A program made the position numbers and the translations under genes. The notes under the pieces were generated by a model. That model searched no databases, was not told the DNA's origin, and saw nothing but the letters and a program-made list of their open reading frames with translations. From contig NZ_LEKT01000003.1 of the NCBI RefSeq assembly GCF_001045675.1, positions 50,561 through 114,560 of the forward strand: a DNA stretch of 64,000 bases, written 5' to 3'. Below, one piece after another: positions 51,165 to 60,485 of this stretch; position 1 is the stretch's first letter, and each line of letters starts with the position of its first letter. Origin of the DNA: Megasphaera cerevisiae DSM 20462. Its GTDB lineage: Bacteria > Bacillota > Negativicutes > Veillonellales > Megasphaeraceae.

Positions 51165-51959
51165 ATGATTGATATACATTCACATATTCTCCCGAATATC
51201 GAGGGAGATGATGGTTCACGATCTTTCGATATGTCACTGGGCATGCTGAAAATGGCCGTTCAGGCAGGGACGACAGATATGATCGCTACGCCGCATGTCA
51301 ATCGGCATGGGGTGGTTCCATCATGGACGGCAGTAACAGAGGCAGTCCGCATCCTTCAGGAGAAGGCTGATATAGAAGAAATTCCTATTCATATATACGC
51401 CGGAGCCGAAGTGGAACTGAACTATAAAGCATTAGATTTTTTACCGGCCCGCAGTCAAGCCTATTGCCTGGCGGAAAGCAACTATATCCTGGTTGAACTT
51501 ACAGAACAGAGTCAGCCCGATCAGACGGAAGAATTATTGTACGCCCTGATGCTGCGCGGATATATGCCGGTATTAGCGCATCCGGAGCGGTATGATCGCA
51601 TAATGACGCATCCGGAACGTGTATTGGTGTGGATGCAAAAGGGCGTTTTGACACAATGTAATATGGGAAGCTTTGTCGGAGTATTTGGCAAACAAGCACA
51701 GCGAAACGCAGGAAATCTTTTAAAACATCATATGATCGTTTTTTTGGGAAGCGACGCACACCGGACAGATTGGCGCACACCGGATCAGACGGCAGGCCTA
51801 AAAGCCATTGAAAAATTAGGTGGCAGCTGGCAAAAGTGCAGCCAAAATGCACAATATATTTTACAGAAGAAACTAGTATATCCCAATATTCCAGAGCATT
51901 GGGAAAAGCCAAAAACTGGATTTTGGAATAGATTATTAGGATATAGGTTGAATAGTTAA
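51165..51959 (+). CDS. CpsB/YwqE-type tyrosine-protein phosphatase (PHP family)
   Basis: A 264-residue PHP-fold phosphatase. Metal-binding motifs: DIHSHILP (residues 3-10), ATPHVNRHG, LAHPERY and GSDAHRTDW. In capsule loci CpsB removes phosphates from the C-terminal tyrosines of the BY-kinase and so sets capsule chain assembly; the kinase is encoded at 55985-56701. ATG 51165 gives MIDIHSH, the usual start; an upstream ATG at 51153 would include the GGAGGAG ribosome site. First gene of the locus. Confidence 0.88.
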   Translation: MIDIHSHILPNIEGDDGSRSFDMSLGMLKMAVQAGTTDMIATPHVNRHGVVPSWTAVTEAVRILQEKADIEEIPIHIYAGAEVELNYKALDFLPARSQAYCLAESNYILVELTEQSQPDQTEELLYALMLRGYMPVLAHPERYDRIMTHPERVLVWMQKGVLTQCNMGSFVGVFGKQAQRNAGNLLKHHMIVFLGSDAHRTDWRTPDQTAGLKAIEKLGGSWQKCSQNAQYILQKKLVYPNIPEHWEKPKTGFWNRLLGYRLNS

Positions 51960-51994
51960 TTAGCATCGATTTTTTTTAAGGAGGTGATTCTTTC

Positions 51995-53821
51995 GTGCGT
52001 CGGTATTTTTTGTCAGGGCTATTAGTGTTGGCTGATATAGTCCTACTGGTGATGGTTGCATTTTTTAGTTTATATATTCGATTTGATGGAAATATTGAGT
52101 ATAAGTATATAGAGCAAATGACAAATGCGCTGCCTTTTCTCCTGTGCGCGTATTTGATCATGCTGGGAGGCAGCCATTTGTATACCCGAATTTGGCGGTA
52201 TGCTGGTATGCGTGAGGTTGGAGCTGTTCTTCGTGCTGCTACCGGCGGAGCTGTTTTGTTTTATATTTGCATGCAGATTATTGGTAATCCGCTGCCACGG
52301 TCTATTTATATTATCACATACCTTCTGGCAACGGGCGGAATCGGGCTGGGACGGCTTCTGCTCCACTATGCGATTCTACGTTTTCGCCAGTGTGCGCGGT
52401 CGGATTGCGAAACGATTCCCGTACTCATTGTGGGCGCCGGTGATGCCGGAGCGGTTATTGCCCGTGAAATCAGTCAGTTTCATAAAAAATCTCGTAAAAT
52501 AGTCGGATTTATTGATGATGATCTGCAGAAGCAAAATCATCTTATGGGCGGCGTTCGTATCTTAGGAACGCGTACAGATATTCCACGTATCGTTCATACC
52601 CATGGCGTCAAAGAAATTATTATTGCCATGCCGTCCGTTCGACATGCCGTAATTCGAGATATTATCGAAATTTGCGCGCCTCTAAAATGTCAGATCAATA
52701 CGCTGCCCGGCGTATATCAGCTTCTGGATCATGAAGTGCTCATATCCCGTCTTCATCCTGTTTCTATTGAAGATTTACTGGCACGGGATGAAATACACTT
52801 GGACACTACGCACATCCAGGAATATTTGACAGGCAAGGTAGTTCTTGTTTCCGGGGCCGGTGGTTCTATTGGTTCGGAAATATGCCGTCAGGTCATGCGC
52901 AGGAAGCCGAAACAACTTATTCTCATGGGACACGGGGAAAACAGCATTTATTTAATACATCAGGAATTGTCTCAAGAATATGGAACCGCGCATATCGTGC
53001 CGGTCATTGCCAGTGTCCGTGATCTGAACCAACTGGAGGGAGTATTCGGCCAATATCGGCCGGATGTCGTGTTTCACGCGGCTGCCCATAAGCATGTGCC
53101 CCTCATGGAAATACAGCCTATGGCGGCAGTGGTCAATAATGTGTTCGGGACGAGAAATATTGCCAAGGCGGCCGGACAATATGGGGCGGAACGGTTTATC
53201 ATGATTTCGACAGATAAAGCCGTCAATCCTACCAGTGTCATGGGGGCGACAAAGCAGGTGGCGGAAAAGGTCGTTCATGTTATGAATGATACCTATCCGA
53301 CAACATACATTACCGTTCGGTTCGGCAACGTGCTGGGCAGCCGCGGCAGCGTGATTCCGCTATTCCGGCGTCAGCTTGCGGCTGGCGGTCCCCTGACCGT
53401 TACGGATCCGGAAATGACCCGGTATTTCATGACGATACCCGAAGCCAGCCAGCTGGTGCTGCAGGCAGGGGCTATGGGAAAAGGCGGCGAGGTCTTTTTG
53501 CTGGATATGGGAGAGCCCGTCAAGATCATGGATCTGGCCCGCAATATGATACGGCTTTCAGGCTACGAACCGGAACAAGATATCCCGATCCAGATTACAG
53601 GACTCCGGCCCGGTGAAAAACTCTATGAAGAACTGCTGACAGCCGGAGAAGGCACCAGCAAGACGGCGCATACTAAAATATTCGAAGCTCCGCTGGAGCA
53701 AGTAGACGGAACGTGGTTGAAGGAAAAAATCAGTGCGTTTATGGACTGCCGGAATGATATGGAGGTCATTCATATACTTCAGGAAATCATTCCTACGTAT
53801 CATCCGAACCACAATGTATAA
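51995..53821 (+). CDS. Membrane-anchored UDP-sugar 4,6-dehydratase/epimerase (CapD/PglF/WbpM type)
   Basis: A 608-residue protein. Four hydrophobic helices at ~8-110; a first Rossmann-like domain (VLIVGAGDAGAV ~140); then an extended SDR domain with GAGGSIGSEICRQ near 289 and the catalytic segment STDKAVNPTSVMGATK (Met replaces the usual Tyr, as in this subfamily). It acts on UDP-GlcNAc-type nucleotides in the first step of bacillosamine-, QuiNAc- or FucNAc-like sugars. Start is GTG 51995, with AAGGAGG upstream. It suggests that the capsule contains a 6-deoxy-amino sugar. Confidence 0.88.
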   Translation: MRRYFLSGLLVLADIVLLVMVAFFSLYIRFDGNIEYKYIEQMTNALPFLLCAYLIMLGGSHLYTRIWRYAGMREVGAVLRAATGGAVLFYICMQIIGNPLPRSIYIITYLLATGGIGLGRLLLHYAILRFRQCARSDCETIPVLIVGAGDAGAVIAREISQFHKKSRKIVGFIDDDLQKQNHLMGGVRILGTRTDIPRIVHTHGVKEIIIAMPSVRHAVIRDIIEICAPLKCQINTLPGVYQLLDHEVLISRLHPVSIEDLLARDEIHLDTTHIQEYLTGKVVLVSGAGGSIGSEICRQVMRRKPKQLILMGHGENSIYLIHQELSQEYGTAHIVPVIASVRDLNQLEGVFGQYRPDVVFHAAAHKHVPLMEIQPMAAVVNNVFGTRNIAKAAGQYGAERFIMISTDKAVNPTSVMGATKQVAEKVVHVMNDTYPTTYITVRFGNVLGSRGSVIPLFRRQLAAGGPLTVTDPEMTRYFMTIPEASQLVLQAGAMGKGGEVFLLDMGEPVKIMDLARNMIRLSGYEPEQDIPIQITGLRPGEKLYEELLTAGEGTSKTAHTKIFEAPLEQVDGTWLKEKISAFMDCRNDMEVIHILQEIIPTYHPNHNV

Positions 53822-53842
53822 ATACACTTTTTGGGAGGGCAT

Positions 53843-54496
53843 ATGAAATATAAAATTTTGTCATCATTGGCAGTGCTGACAGCATTGGCATACGCTGCCA
53901 TGGCGACAGATTACACACTGCGGCCGGGCGATCAGCTCAGCATTGTCGTTGCGCAGCAGGAGGATATGAGTACCTCCGTTGCCAACAGCAGTGTCACTCC
54001 GTACCAAGTGCGTCCGGACGGGAAAGTATCGGTGCCGCTGGTAGGAGAAGTCGCTGCAGATGGCATGACGGTAGGACAGTTTACTGACACGCTGCGTCAG
54101 GGACTGGCAAAATACATCATCGATCCGGATGTGACTGTCAATATTATCAAGCTGGGTGGGATACGAGTCTATGTGTTTGGCGAAGTCAATAAGCCCGGCG
54201 TGTATGAGCTTACGAAATCCCATCGGGTCATCGATGCTATTGGCGCCGCCAGTGGGTTCAACTGGGATACCGCCAAGAAAAAGATTTTTCTCATCCATCA
54301 GGATAATCCGGAAAAGGCGATTCCCATCAATCTGAATCATATCCTGCAGACCGGCGATATGCGGGAAAACTACGAAATGCGCGAAGGCGATATTCTGTAT
54401 CTTACGAAAAACAGCCGTATCAACTTTGCCAGAGACATTGCTCCTATTTTTAATAGTGCTTATATGGTTTCAGAAATAAAGAATAATGACAACTAA
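53843..54496 (+). CDS. Wza-like polysaccharide export protein
   Basis: A 217-residue exported protein. The signal peptide is ~1-21 (KYKILSSLAVLTALAYAAMA) without a lipobox cysteine. A Poly_export domain begins DYTLRPGDQLSIVV, followed by one SLBB domain (GIRVYVFGEVNKPGVYEL). Wza homologs form the outer-membrane and periplasmic conduit for capsule; the short, non-lipidated form with a single SLBB is a reduced version. Its presence confirms a diderm envelope. ATG 53843 follows GGGAGGG. Encoded directly before the chain-length/co-polymerase protein, as usual. Confidence 0.87.
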   Translation: MKYKILSSLAVLTALAYAAMATDYTLRPGDQLSIVVAQQEDMSTSVANSSVTPYQVRPDGKVSVPLVGEVAADGMTVGQFTDTLRQGLAKYIIDPDVTVNIIKLGGIRVYVFGEVNKPGVYELTKSHRVIDAIGAASGFNWDTAKKKIFLIHQDNPEKAIPINLNHILQTGDMRENYEMREGDILYLTKNSRINFARDIAPIFNSAYMVSEIKNNDN

Positions 54497-54518
54497 TCAG
54501 GAGAGTTGAGGGAATTAC

Positions 54519-55997
54519 GTGTTGAATGAAAACGAACAAGAAATCGACCTGAGGGAGTTATGGCAAGTCGTATTAGAAAATAAAAAAACGATCGCGGCTG
54601 TTACGGCGGCGTTTGTCATAGGGGCTGGTGCCTATCTCTTGGTGGTTTCCCCGACCTACCAATCTACGTCGCTTTTGCGAATCAAACCACAGCAAAGCTT
54701 GGGGGATTCCATTCTGAGTTCTATGCCTGTGGGCAGTGATACGCAGATCAAACAGCAGATGAATACGGATGCGGAAATTTTAAAAAGCCGTACGGTAGTT
54801 GAACCAATTATCAAGGAAGTCTCAGATCCCGATAAAAATGGAGACTATCCATTATACGAGGAATATGTCAAAGGACATATTGTGACCAAGCCGTTCAAGG
54901 ATACGGCTATTTTGGAAGTGGATGTAACGGGAAAATCGCCGGAGCAAGCGCAGAAAGCCAATAGCCTGTTGGTCAAAGGATTTTTAAAGCGCCTGGCTGA
55001 TTTATCCCGCAAGGAACAGCAGGCGACGCGTGAATTCCTGCAGCAGCGCGTGGTATCGGCAAAAAGTGAGCTTGATACAGCAGAGTCTAAATTGCAGGAT
55101 TTCCAAACAGCCAACAAAATTTATTCCACCAATGATCAAATGAAAGGGCTGACGGATCAATTGTCCCTTATTGATAAAACAAAGGCGGAAAATCAATTGG
55201 ATCTGGAAACTGCCAAGGCAGCTTTGAACAGTGTCAACGGTCAATTGGGCAGTGCAGGGCAAAGTATTGCTGACAGTCCGGCTATCCAGCAATACAAGAT
55301 ACAGCTGGCACAATTAGAGGAAACAAAAGCGGGATACATCGGTAAATATACGGATGAACACCCCAAAATGCAGGAAATCAATCGGCAGATTCAGCAGACC
55401 AGGGAAGCGCTGAATCAGGAAATCGGCAATATTGTATCACAAAATGCCCCTTCCAGCAGTACCGTACAGCAAGGGTTATTGGCTGACAAATTTAAAAATG
55501 AAGCGGCCATTGCCGTAGCGGAAGGAAAAAATAAGGCCCTGGCCCAGCTGGATGCCCGCAATAATATCGCTATTGAGGCGCTCCCGGAAAAGGAACGAGG
55601 CTACATTCGTGTAAAACGCGACGCGGATGTGGCGCAGGAAATCTATATTATGCTGGCAAAACGGCTGGAAGAAGCCAAAGTAGCCGAAGTGATGGTCCCC
55701 AACGAAGTACAGATCGTCGATGCGGCTACGCTGCCGGAAAAACCGGTAAAACCGCGAAAGGCGCTAACCCTGATGTTGGCTTTGATCTTGGGCATACTGT
55801 GCGGTACGGGATGTACCGTTGCTAGAAGCTTGCTCAATCGCAAGATCAATACGGCAGATGATGTGGAGCAGTACCTGCAGCTTCCTGTACTAGGCATGAT
55901 TCCGGATGCACATTCTATCAGCAAAGAACACCAGCATCGTGGTCGCAATATCAGAGAATGGATGGAAAGGATAAGGCAAACTATATGGAAGAAATAA
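54519..55997 (+). CDS. Wzz/Wzc-type polysaccharide co-polymerase, chain-length determinant
   Basis: A 492-residue inner-membrane protein. TM1 ~28-46; a long periplasmic coiled-coil-rich region (~190-360, with KSELDTAESKLQDFQ and LEETKAGY); TM2 ~415-435 preceded by the proline-rich PEKPVKPRK typical of PCP-2a proteins. The C-terminal tail is short and the kinase is a separate chain encoded next (overlap of 13 bases), the Gram-positive style split. It sets polymer length and connects the polymerase to the exporter. Start GTG 54519; a TTG lies next to it. Confidence 0.87.
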   Translation: MLNENEQEIDLRELWQVVLENKKTIAAVTAAFVIGAGAYLLVVSPTYQSTSLLRIKPQQSLGDSILSSMPVGSDTQIKQQMNTDAEILKSRTVVEPIIKEVSDPDKNGDYPLYEEYVKGHIVTKPFKDTAILEVDVTGKSPEQAQKANSLLVKGFLKRLADLSRKEQQATREFLQQRVVSAKSELDTAESKLQDFQTANKIYSTNDQMKGLTDQLSLIDKTKAENQLDLETAKAALNSVNGQLGSAGQSIADSPAIQQYKIQLAQLEETKAGYIGKYTDEHPKMQEINRQIQQTREALNQEIGNIVSQNAPSSSTVQQGLLADKFKNEAAIAVAEGKNKALAQLDARNNIAIEALPEKERGYIRVKRDADVAQEIYIMLAKRLEEAKVAEVMVPNEVQIVDAATLPEKPVKPRKALTLMLALILGILCGTGCTVARSLLNRKINTADDVEQYLQLPVLGMIPDAHSISKEHQHRGRNIREWMERIRQTIWKK

Positions 55998-56701
55998 ATT
56001 TGATTGCGCAATATGATGCCAAATCGCCTATTGCCGAGGCGTATAAAGCTATTCGCACAAACTTGCAGTTTGCCAGCGTGGGGACGGCGGCACGGGTGAT
56101 TACCTTTACATCTGCAACGCCGGCAGAGGGCAAATCGACAACGATCTCCAATGTGGCGTTGACTATGGCGCAAGACGGCAAAAAAACGCTGCTCATTGAT
56201 GCAGATATGCGAAAGCCCGTACAGCATCGTATTTTTGGCATTCCCAATCAAGGCCTCAGCAATTGTATTGCTATGGATGTGTCATGGGAAGAAACGGTGC
56301 AGCATGATGTAGTACCCCACCTAGATGTATTGACCAGCGGCCCCGTGCCGCCGAACCCGTCAGAACTGTTGGGGTCTGAGCGGATGCAAAAGATCATATC
56401 GCAGGTTAGAACACAGTATGACTATGTGTTGATCGATATGCCGCCTGTGCTGGCCGTAACGGACGCTGTCGTTATGGCTTCCAGGGCAGATGGGGTGGTG
56501 TTCGTCGTAAAATCAGGGTCTATATCTCCGGAAGAAGCGAACATGGCTAAAACCAAATTGGAGCAGGGAGGGGCTCATATATTAGGAGTCGTCCTCAATG
56601 AAGTGCCACGACGCCAGCATGGCAGCTATGGGTATGAATATTACTATTATTACGATGAAGAACATGTAAAGCATCGCAATTCAAAAAAAGTTAATAATTA
56701 A
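55985..56701 (+). CDS. Capsule BY-kinase (CpsD/YwqD type)
   Basis: A 238-residue bacterial tyrosine kinase. Walker A SATPAEGKSTT (~47), Walker A' LLIDADMRKP, Walker B YVLIDMPPVLAVTDA. It ends in a tyrosine cluster (GYEYYYYYDEE) that is autophosphorylated. ATG 55985 is chosen over 55958, which lies inside the upstream gene. It works with the co-polymerase encoded before it and is reset by the CpsB-type phosphatase at 51165. It is the last gene before base composition drops. Confidence 0.9.
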   Translation: MEEINLIAQYDAKSPIAEAYKAIRTNLQFASVGTAARVITFTSATPAEGKSTTISNVALTMAQDGKKTLLIDADMRKPVQHRIFGIPNQGLSNCIAMDVSWEETVQHDVVPHLDVLTSGPVPPNPSELLGSERMQKIISQVRTQYDYVLIDMPPVLAVTDAVVMASRADGVVFVVKSGSISPEEANMAKTKLEQGGAHILGVVLNEVPRRQHGSYGYEYYYYYDEEHVKHRNSKKVNN

Positions 56702-56759
56702 ATAAACTGATGGTAAAAATATGTAATAAATTGACTATGAATTATAAGGAGATAAGGCT

Positions 56760-57341
56760 ATGTACTTGCACATAAAACGGATGATAGATATTATTTTATC
56801 TTTATTGGCAATTATTATATTATCTCCTTTTTTTGCATGCATTGCTGTATGCACAAAGTTAGATGATCCAGGACCTGTTTTTTTTCGACAGAAACGAGTA
56901 ACGATTCATAAACAATATTTTAAAATCCTTAAATTCCGTACGATGAAAATATCTACCCCAAAAGATTGTCCGACACATTTGTTAGAAAATCCAGAGCAAT
57001 ATATTACAAAAATCGGTAAATTTTTACGTAAAACCAGTTTGGATGAACTACCACAGATTTTTAATATCTTAAAAGGTGATATGGCCATCATTGGGCCACG
57101 ACCCGCTTTATGGAACCAATATGATTTAATTACCGAACGAGACAAATATGGTGCCAATGATGTTCTCCCCGGACTTACCGGGTGGGCACAAATCAATGGG
57201 CGAGATGAAATTTCCATAGTATTAAAGGCTAAATTAGATGGAGAGTATGTGAAAAAATTAAGTGTTATTTTTGATATAAGAATATTTTTTAAAACTGTGT
57301 TTAGTGTCCTTTGTAGTAAAGGCGTTAAGGAAGGAAAATAG
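56760..57341 (+). CDS. Undecaprenyl-phosphate glycosyl-1-phosphate transferase
   Basis: A 193-residue bacterial sugar transferase of the small, single-domain (PglC-like) type. N-terminal reentrant or TM helix (RMIDIILSLLAIIILSPFF), then DPGPVFFRQKR, FRTMK, the LRKTSLDELPQ segment and PRP in GPRPALW. It attaches the first sugar phosphate to undecaprenyl phosphate and starts repeat-unit synthesis. The substrate may be the sugar made by the CapD-like enzyme (51995). AT-rich codon use starts here; ribosome site AAGGAG. First gene of the variable cassette. Confidence 0.9.
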   Translation: MYLHIKRMIDIILSLLAIIILSPFFACIAVCTKLDDPGPVFFRQKRVTIHKQYFKILKFRTMKISTPKDCPTHLLENPEQYITKIGKFLRKTSLDELPQIFNILKGDMAIIGPRPALWNQYDLITERDKYGANDVLPGLTGWAQINGRDEISIVLKAKLDGEYVKKLSVIFDIRIFFKTVFSVLCSKGVKEGK

Positions 57342-58211
57342 ATGAAAAGAATATTAATTACATCTGAACATAGTTATATTGGCAATTGTTTTTGGCATTT
57401 TATAAAGCAATGGGATAATAAATATAATGTTGACTTCATGTCGGTTAGAGATGATAAATGGAAGCATTTTTGTTTTAATGAATATGATGTTGTTCTACAT
57501 GTTGCAGGCATTGCACATGTAGAAGCTAAAGCAGATCAAGCTGAATTATATTATAAAGTTAATCGCGATTTGACTATAGAAATTGCAAAAAAAGCTAAAA
57601 TTTCTGGAGTTCAGCAGTTTATATTTATGAGTAGTATCATTGTCTATGGGGAAAATAATACACAAAATAGATGTATAATAATTGATAAAAATACAAAGCC
57701 CAAACCGAGTAGTTTTTATGGGAAGAGTAAATTAGAGGCAGAAGAAGGTATTAATAAACTTCAGGATGATTCGTTCAATATAATAATTATTAGAGCTCCT
57801 ATGGTGTATGGCAAAAAGTCTAAGGGAAATTTTTCTAAATTGTGTCGTATTGCGAAATACATACCTATATTTCCTAATATTCCAAACCAGAGAAGTATGA
57901 TATATATAGAAAATTTATGTCAAGTTATTAAATATATTATAGATGAAAACAGTAATGGGATATTTCATCCTCAAAATAATGAATATGTTAATACCAGTAA
58001 TTTGGTTTATACAATTGCAAGGTGTAATAATCATTATGTAGCACAAACTGAATTATTTAATTCATTTATTAAAATCTTACAACGATTCAGCATTACGGCT
58101 AATAAAGTGTTTGGTACATTTGTTTATGAAAAAGGAATTGATAATCAATATTATATAATGAACACTTTTGTAGAGTTTGAAGATTCAATAGGAGAAAGTT
58201 GTGATATTTGA
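57342..58211 (+). CDS. NAD-dependent nucleotide-sugar epimerase/reductase
   Basis: A 289-residue extended SDR. The N-terminal nucleotide motif is altered (ITSEHSYIGNCF instead of GxxGxxG). DVVLHVAGIAHVEAK, FMSSIIVYGE and catalytic YGKSK (Y then K three residues on) are intact. Likely a 4-epimerase or 4-ketoreductase acting on the UDP-4-keto-6-deoxy sugar made by the CapD-like protein, as WbpV/WeeK-like partners do; this is inference. It starts one base after the sugar transferase stop and ends overlapping the next gene. Strongly AT-rich. Confidence 0.75.
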   Translation: MKRILITSEHSYIGNCFWHFIKQWDNKYNVDFMSVRDDKWKHFCFNEYDVVLHVAGIAHVEAKADQAELYYKVNRDLTIEIAKKAKISGVQQFIFMSSIIVYGENNTQNRCIIIDKNTKPKPSSFYGKSKLEAEEGINKLQDDSFNIIIIRAPMVYGKKSKGNFSKLCRIAKYIPIFPNIPNQRSMIYIENLCQVIKYIIDENSNGIFHPQNNEYVNTSNLVYTIARCNNHYVAQTELFNSFIKILQRFSITANKVFGTFVYEKGIDNQYYIMNTFVEFEDSIGESCDI

Positions 58212-59359
58212 TGAAGAGGGCACTTTTAATTGCTTCGGTTGCATCAATGATTGAGCAGTTTAATATGAATAATATTCAACTGCTACAAAATGGTGGATAT
58301 GAAGTACATGTTGCAGCAAACTTTATTTGCGGAAATACTTGTTCTGATGAACAAGTAGAAAGTTTAAAAAAGCGATTCAAGGAAAAACATGTGTATTATT
58401 ATCAAATAGATTTTATTAGGAATCCATTTAAAGTTTTACAAAATTATAATGCATATAATGAATTAAAAAAAATTGAAAAAAATTGTCATTATGATTTAAT
58501 ACATTGCCATTCTCCGATTGGAGGCTTATTAGGTAGATTTGTTTTTAGAAAATGTAACGGTACAACTATTATTTATACCGCCCATGGATTTCACTTTTAT
58601 AAAGGGGCACCATTATTAAATTGGTTATTGTACTATCCGGTAGAACGTATATGTGCACATTATACAGATATATTGATTACGATTAATCATGAAGATTATC
58701 AAAGAGCTAAGCATTTTACCCTTCATGATGGTGGAAAAGTTTATTACGTATCAGGAGTTGGAATAGATACTCACCAAATCAATGAAATTAATATTAACAG
58801 AGAAACAAAATGCAAAGAATTAGGAATATCACCGGATACATTCATTATTCTTTCAGTGGGAGAATTAAATAAAAATAAAAATCATGAAATAGCGTTAAAG
58901 GCGGTGGCAAAACTTAAAAATAAAAATTTTGTTTATCTAATTTGTGGACAGGGAGATCAATTAAGGCATTTAAAAGTATTAAGCCAAAAATTGGGTATTA
59001 ATGATCAAGTTATATTTTTAGGGTATCGGTTCGATGTTTTTGAAATATATAAAATTGCAGATGTATTTTTATTTCCTTCTTTTCGAGAGGGGTTACCTGT
59101 TGCGGTGATGGAGGCCATGGCGGCAGGATTGCCAATAGTATGTTCTGACATAAGAGGAAACAATGATCTCATTCTGAATGAAAAAAATGGGTATCTTGTT
59201 TATTCTAAAAATATTAATGCTTTTACAGACTCAATAAATATACTTATGAATAATAAAAAAATGCAAATTGTAATGGGCCAATACAGTAAACAACTTGCAT
59301 CAAGTTATGATAAAAAATGTATTATGAAATTAATGTATGATATATATTTTAGAAAGTAA
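58211..59359 (+). CDS. Glycosyltransferase, GT4 family
   Basis: A 382-residue GT-B enzyme. N-terminal acceptor half; YTAHGFHFYKGAP near 120 is typical of the EpsD/CapM-like group; C-terminal donor half with ILSVGELNKNKNH and the EX7E-like FPSFREGLPVAVMEAMAAGLPIV. It adds a sugar to the lipid-linked repeat unit in the cytoplasm. ATG 58211 overlaps the stop of the epimerase gene (TGATG). Donor sugar unknown. Confidence 0.82.
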   Translation: MKRALLIASVASMIEQFNMNNIQLLQNGGYEVHVAANFICGNTCSDEQVESLKKRFKEKHVYYYQIDFIRNPFKVLQNYNAYNELKKIEKNCHYDLIHCHSPIGGLLGRFVFRKCNGTTIIYTAHGFHFYKGAPLLNWLLYYPVERICAHYTDILITINHEDYQRAKHFTLHDGGKVYYVSGVGIDTHQINEININRETKCKELGISPDTFIILSVGELNKNKNHEIALKAVAKLKNKNFVYLICGQGDQLRHLKVLSQKLGINDQVIFLGYRFDVFEIYKIADVFLFPSFREGLPVAVMEAMAAGLPIVCSDIRGNNDLILNEKNGYLVYSKNINAFTDSINILMNNKKMQIVMGQYSKQLASSYDKKCIMKLMYDIYFRK

Positions 59360-59408
59360 AATTTTATGAATAAAGAATGATATATAATTATATATAAAGG
59401 ACTATTTT

Positions 59409-60485
59409 ATGCGGAAAAAGATAATTCATATTTTGAATACGGGCACTTATTCAGGAGCAGAGAATGTAGCAATAACTATTGTTAAGAATATGCGACTACA
59501 ATATAACTATGATTTTATTTATGTTTCTTTGGAAGGTGATATTCGTAATGTATGCGAAAATAATGATATTATTTTTGCTCCTATAAAACGAATGACTATA
59601 TCTGAAGTGAGACGTATAATAAAACAGTATAAACCTGATATCATTCATGCACACGATTTTACAGCAAGTGTAATTTGTGCAAATTCAGTATTTAGGATTC
59701 CTGTTATTTCTCACTTACATAATAATTCACCATGGTTAAAAAAATATTGTTTTTATTCGTTTGCTTACCTATTAAGTTGTTTAAATATTAATAAAATTTT
59801 AATGGTATCCAAGTCTATTTTGAATGAATATGTATTTGGTAATTTGATTAGGAATAAGTCTATAATAATATCGAATCCAATTGATATATATAGTATTCAG
59901 CAGAAAGCAAAATTAGGAAAAAGGAAACATTCAGTTAATCCAGTTTACGATATAATATTTTTAGGAAGATTATCTGCCCCAAAAAATCCACAACGTTTTA
60001 TTGAAATTATTTCTCAAGTTAAAGAAAATTATCCTGATATAAAAGTAGCTATGATTGGGATAGGTCCCTTAGAAGATGAGTGCATAAATCTTATTAAGGA
60101 GAAAAAAATGGATTTCAATATTTCCTTATTAGGATTTATGAAAAATCCGTATGGTATCTTGGCAGATGCTAAAATGTTATGTATAACTTCGGAGTGGGAA
60201 GGTTTTGGACTAGTTGCAGTTGAAGCTTTATCATTAGGTATTCCTGTTTTAGCGACACCTGTAGGGGGCTTACCAGATATAATTAACAGTAATTGTGGAG
60301 CATTATGTAAAAATAATGATCAATTTGTTGTTGAAATTTGTAAATTGTTATATGATTCAGTTTATTGGCATGAAAAATCGAAAAATGCATTTATTCAAGC
60401 GCAACACCTACATAATATTCAAAAGTATATTGCTATAATAAACGAAATATATTGTAGAGATATACTTGAGAGGAGTTACAATTGA
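59409..60485 (+). CDS. Glycosyltransferase, GT4 family
   Basis: A 358-residue GT-B enzyme. N-terminal LNTGTYSGAENVAI (gly-rich loop) and IIHAHDF; C-terminal IIFLGRLSAPKNPQ, then SEWEGFGLVAVEALSLGIPVLATPVGGLPD with the conserved E...E pair. Cytoplasmic, part of repeat-unit assembly. Starts at ATG 59409, 49 bases after the previous gene. Overlaps the polymerase gene by four bases. Donor unknown. Confidence 0.82.
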   Translation: MRKKIIHILNTGTYSGAENVAITIVKNMRLQYNYDFIYVSLEGDIRNVCENNDIIFAPIKRMTISEVRRIIKQYKPDIIHAHDFTASVICANSVFRIPVISHLHNNSPWLKKYCFYSFAYLLSCLNINKILMVSKSILNEYVFGNLIRNKSIIISNPIDIYSIQQKAKLGKRKHSVNPVYDIIFLGRLSAPKNPQRFIEIISQVKENYPDIKVAMIGIGPLEDECINLIKEKKMDFNISLLGFMKNPYGILADAKMLCITSEWEGFGLVAVEALSLGIPVLATPVGGLPDIINSNCGALCKNNDQFVVEICKLLYDSVYWHEKSKNAFIQAQHLHNIQKYIAIINEIYCRDILERSYN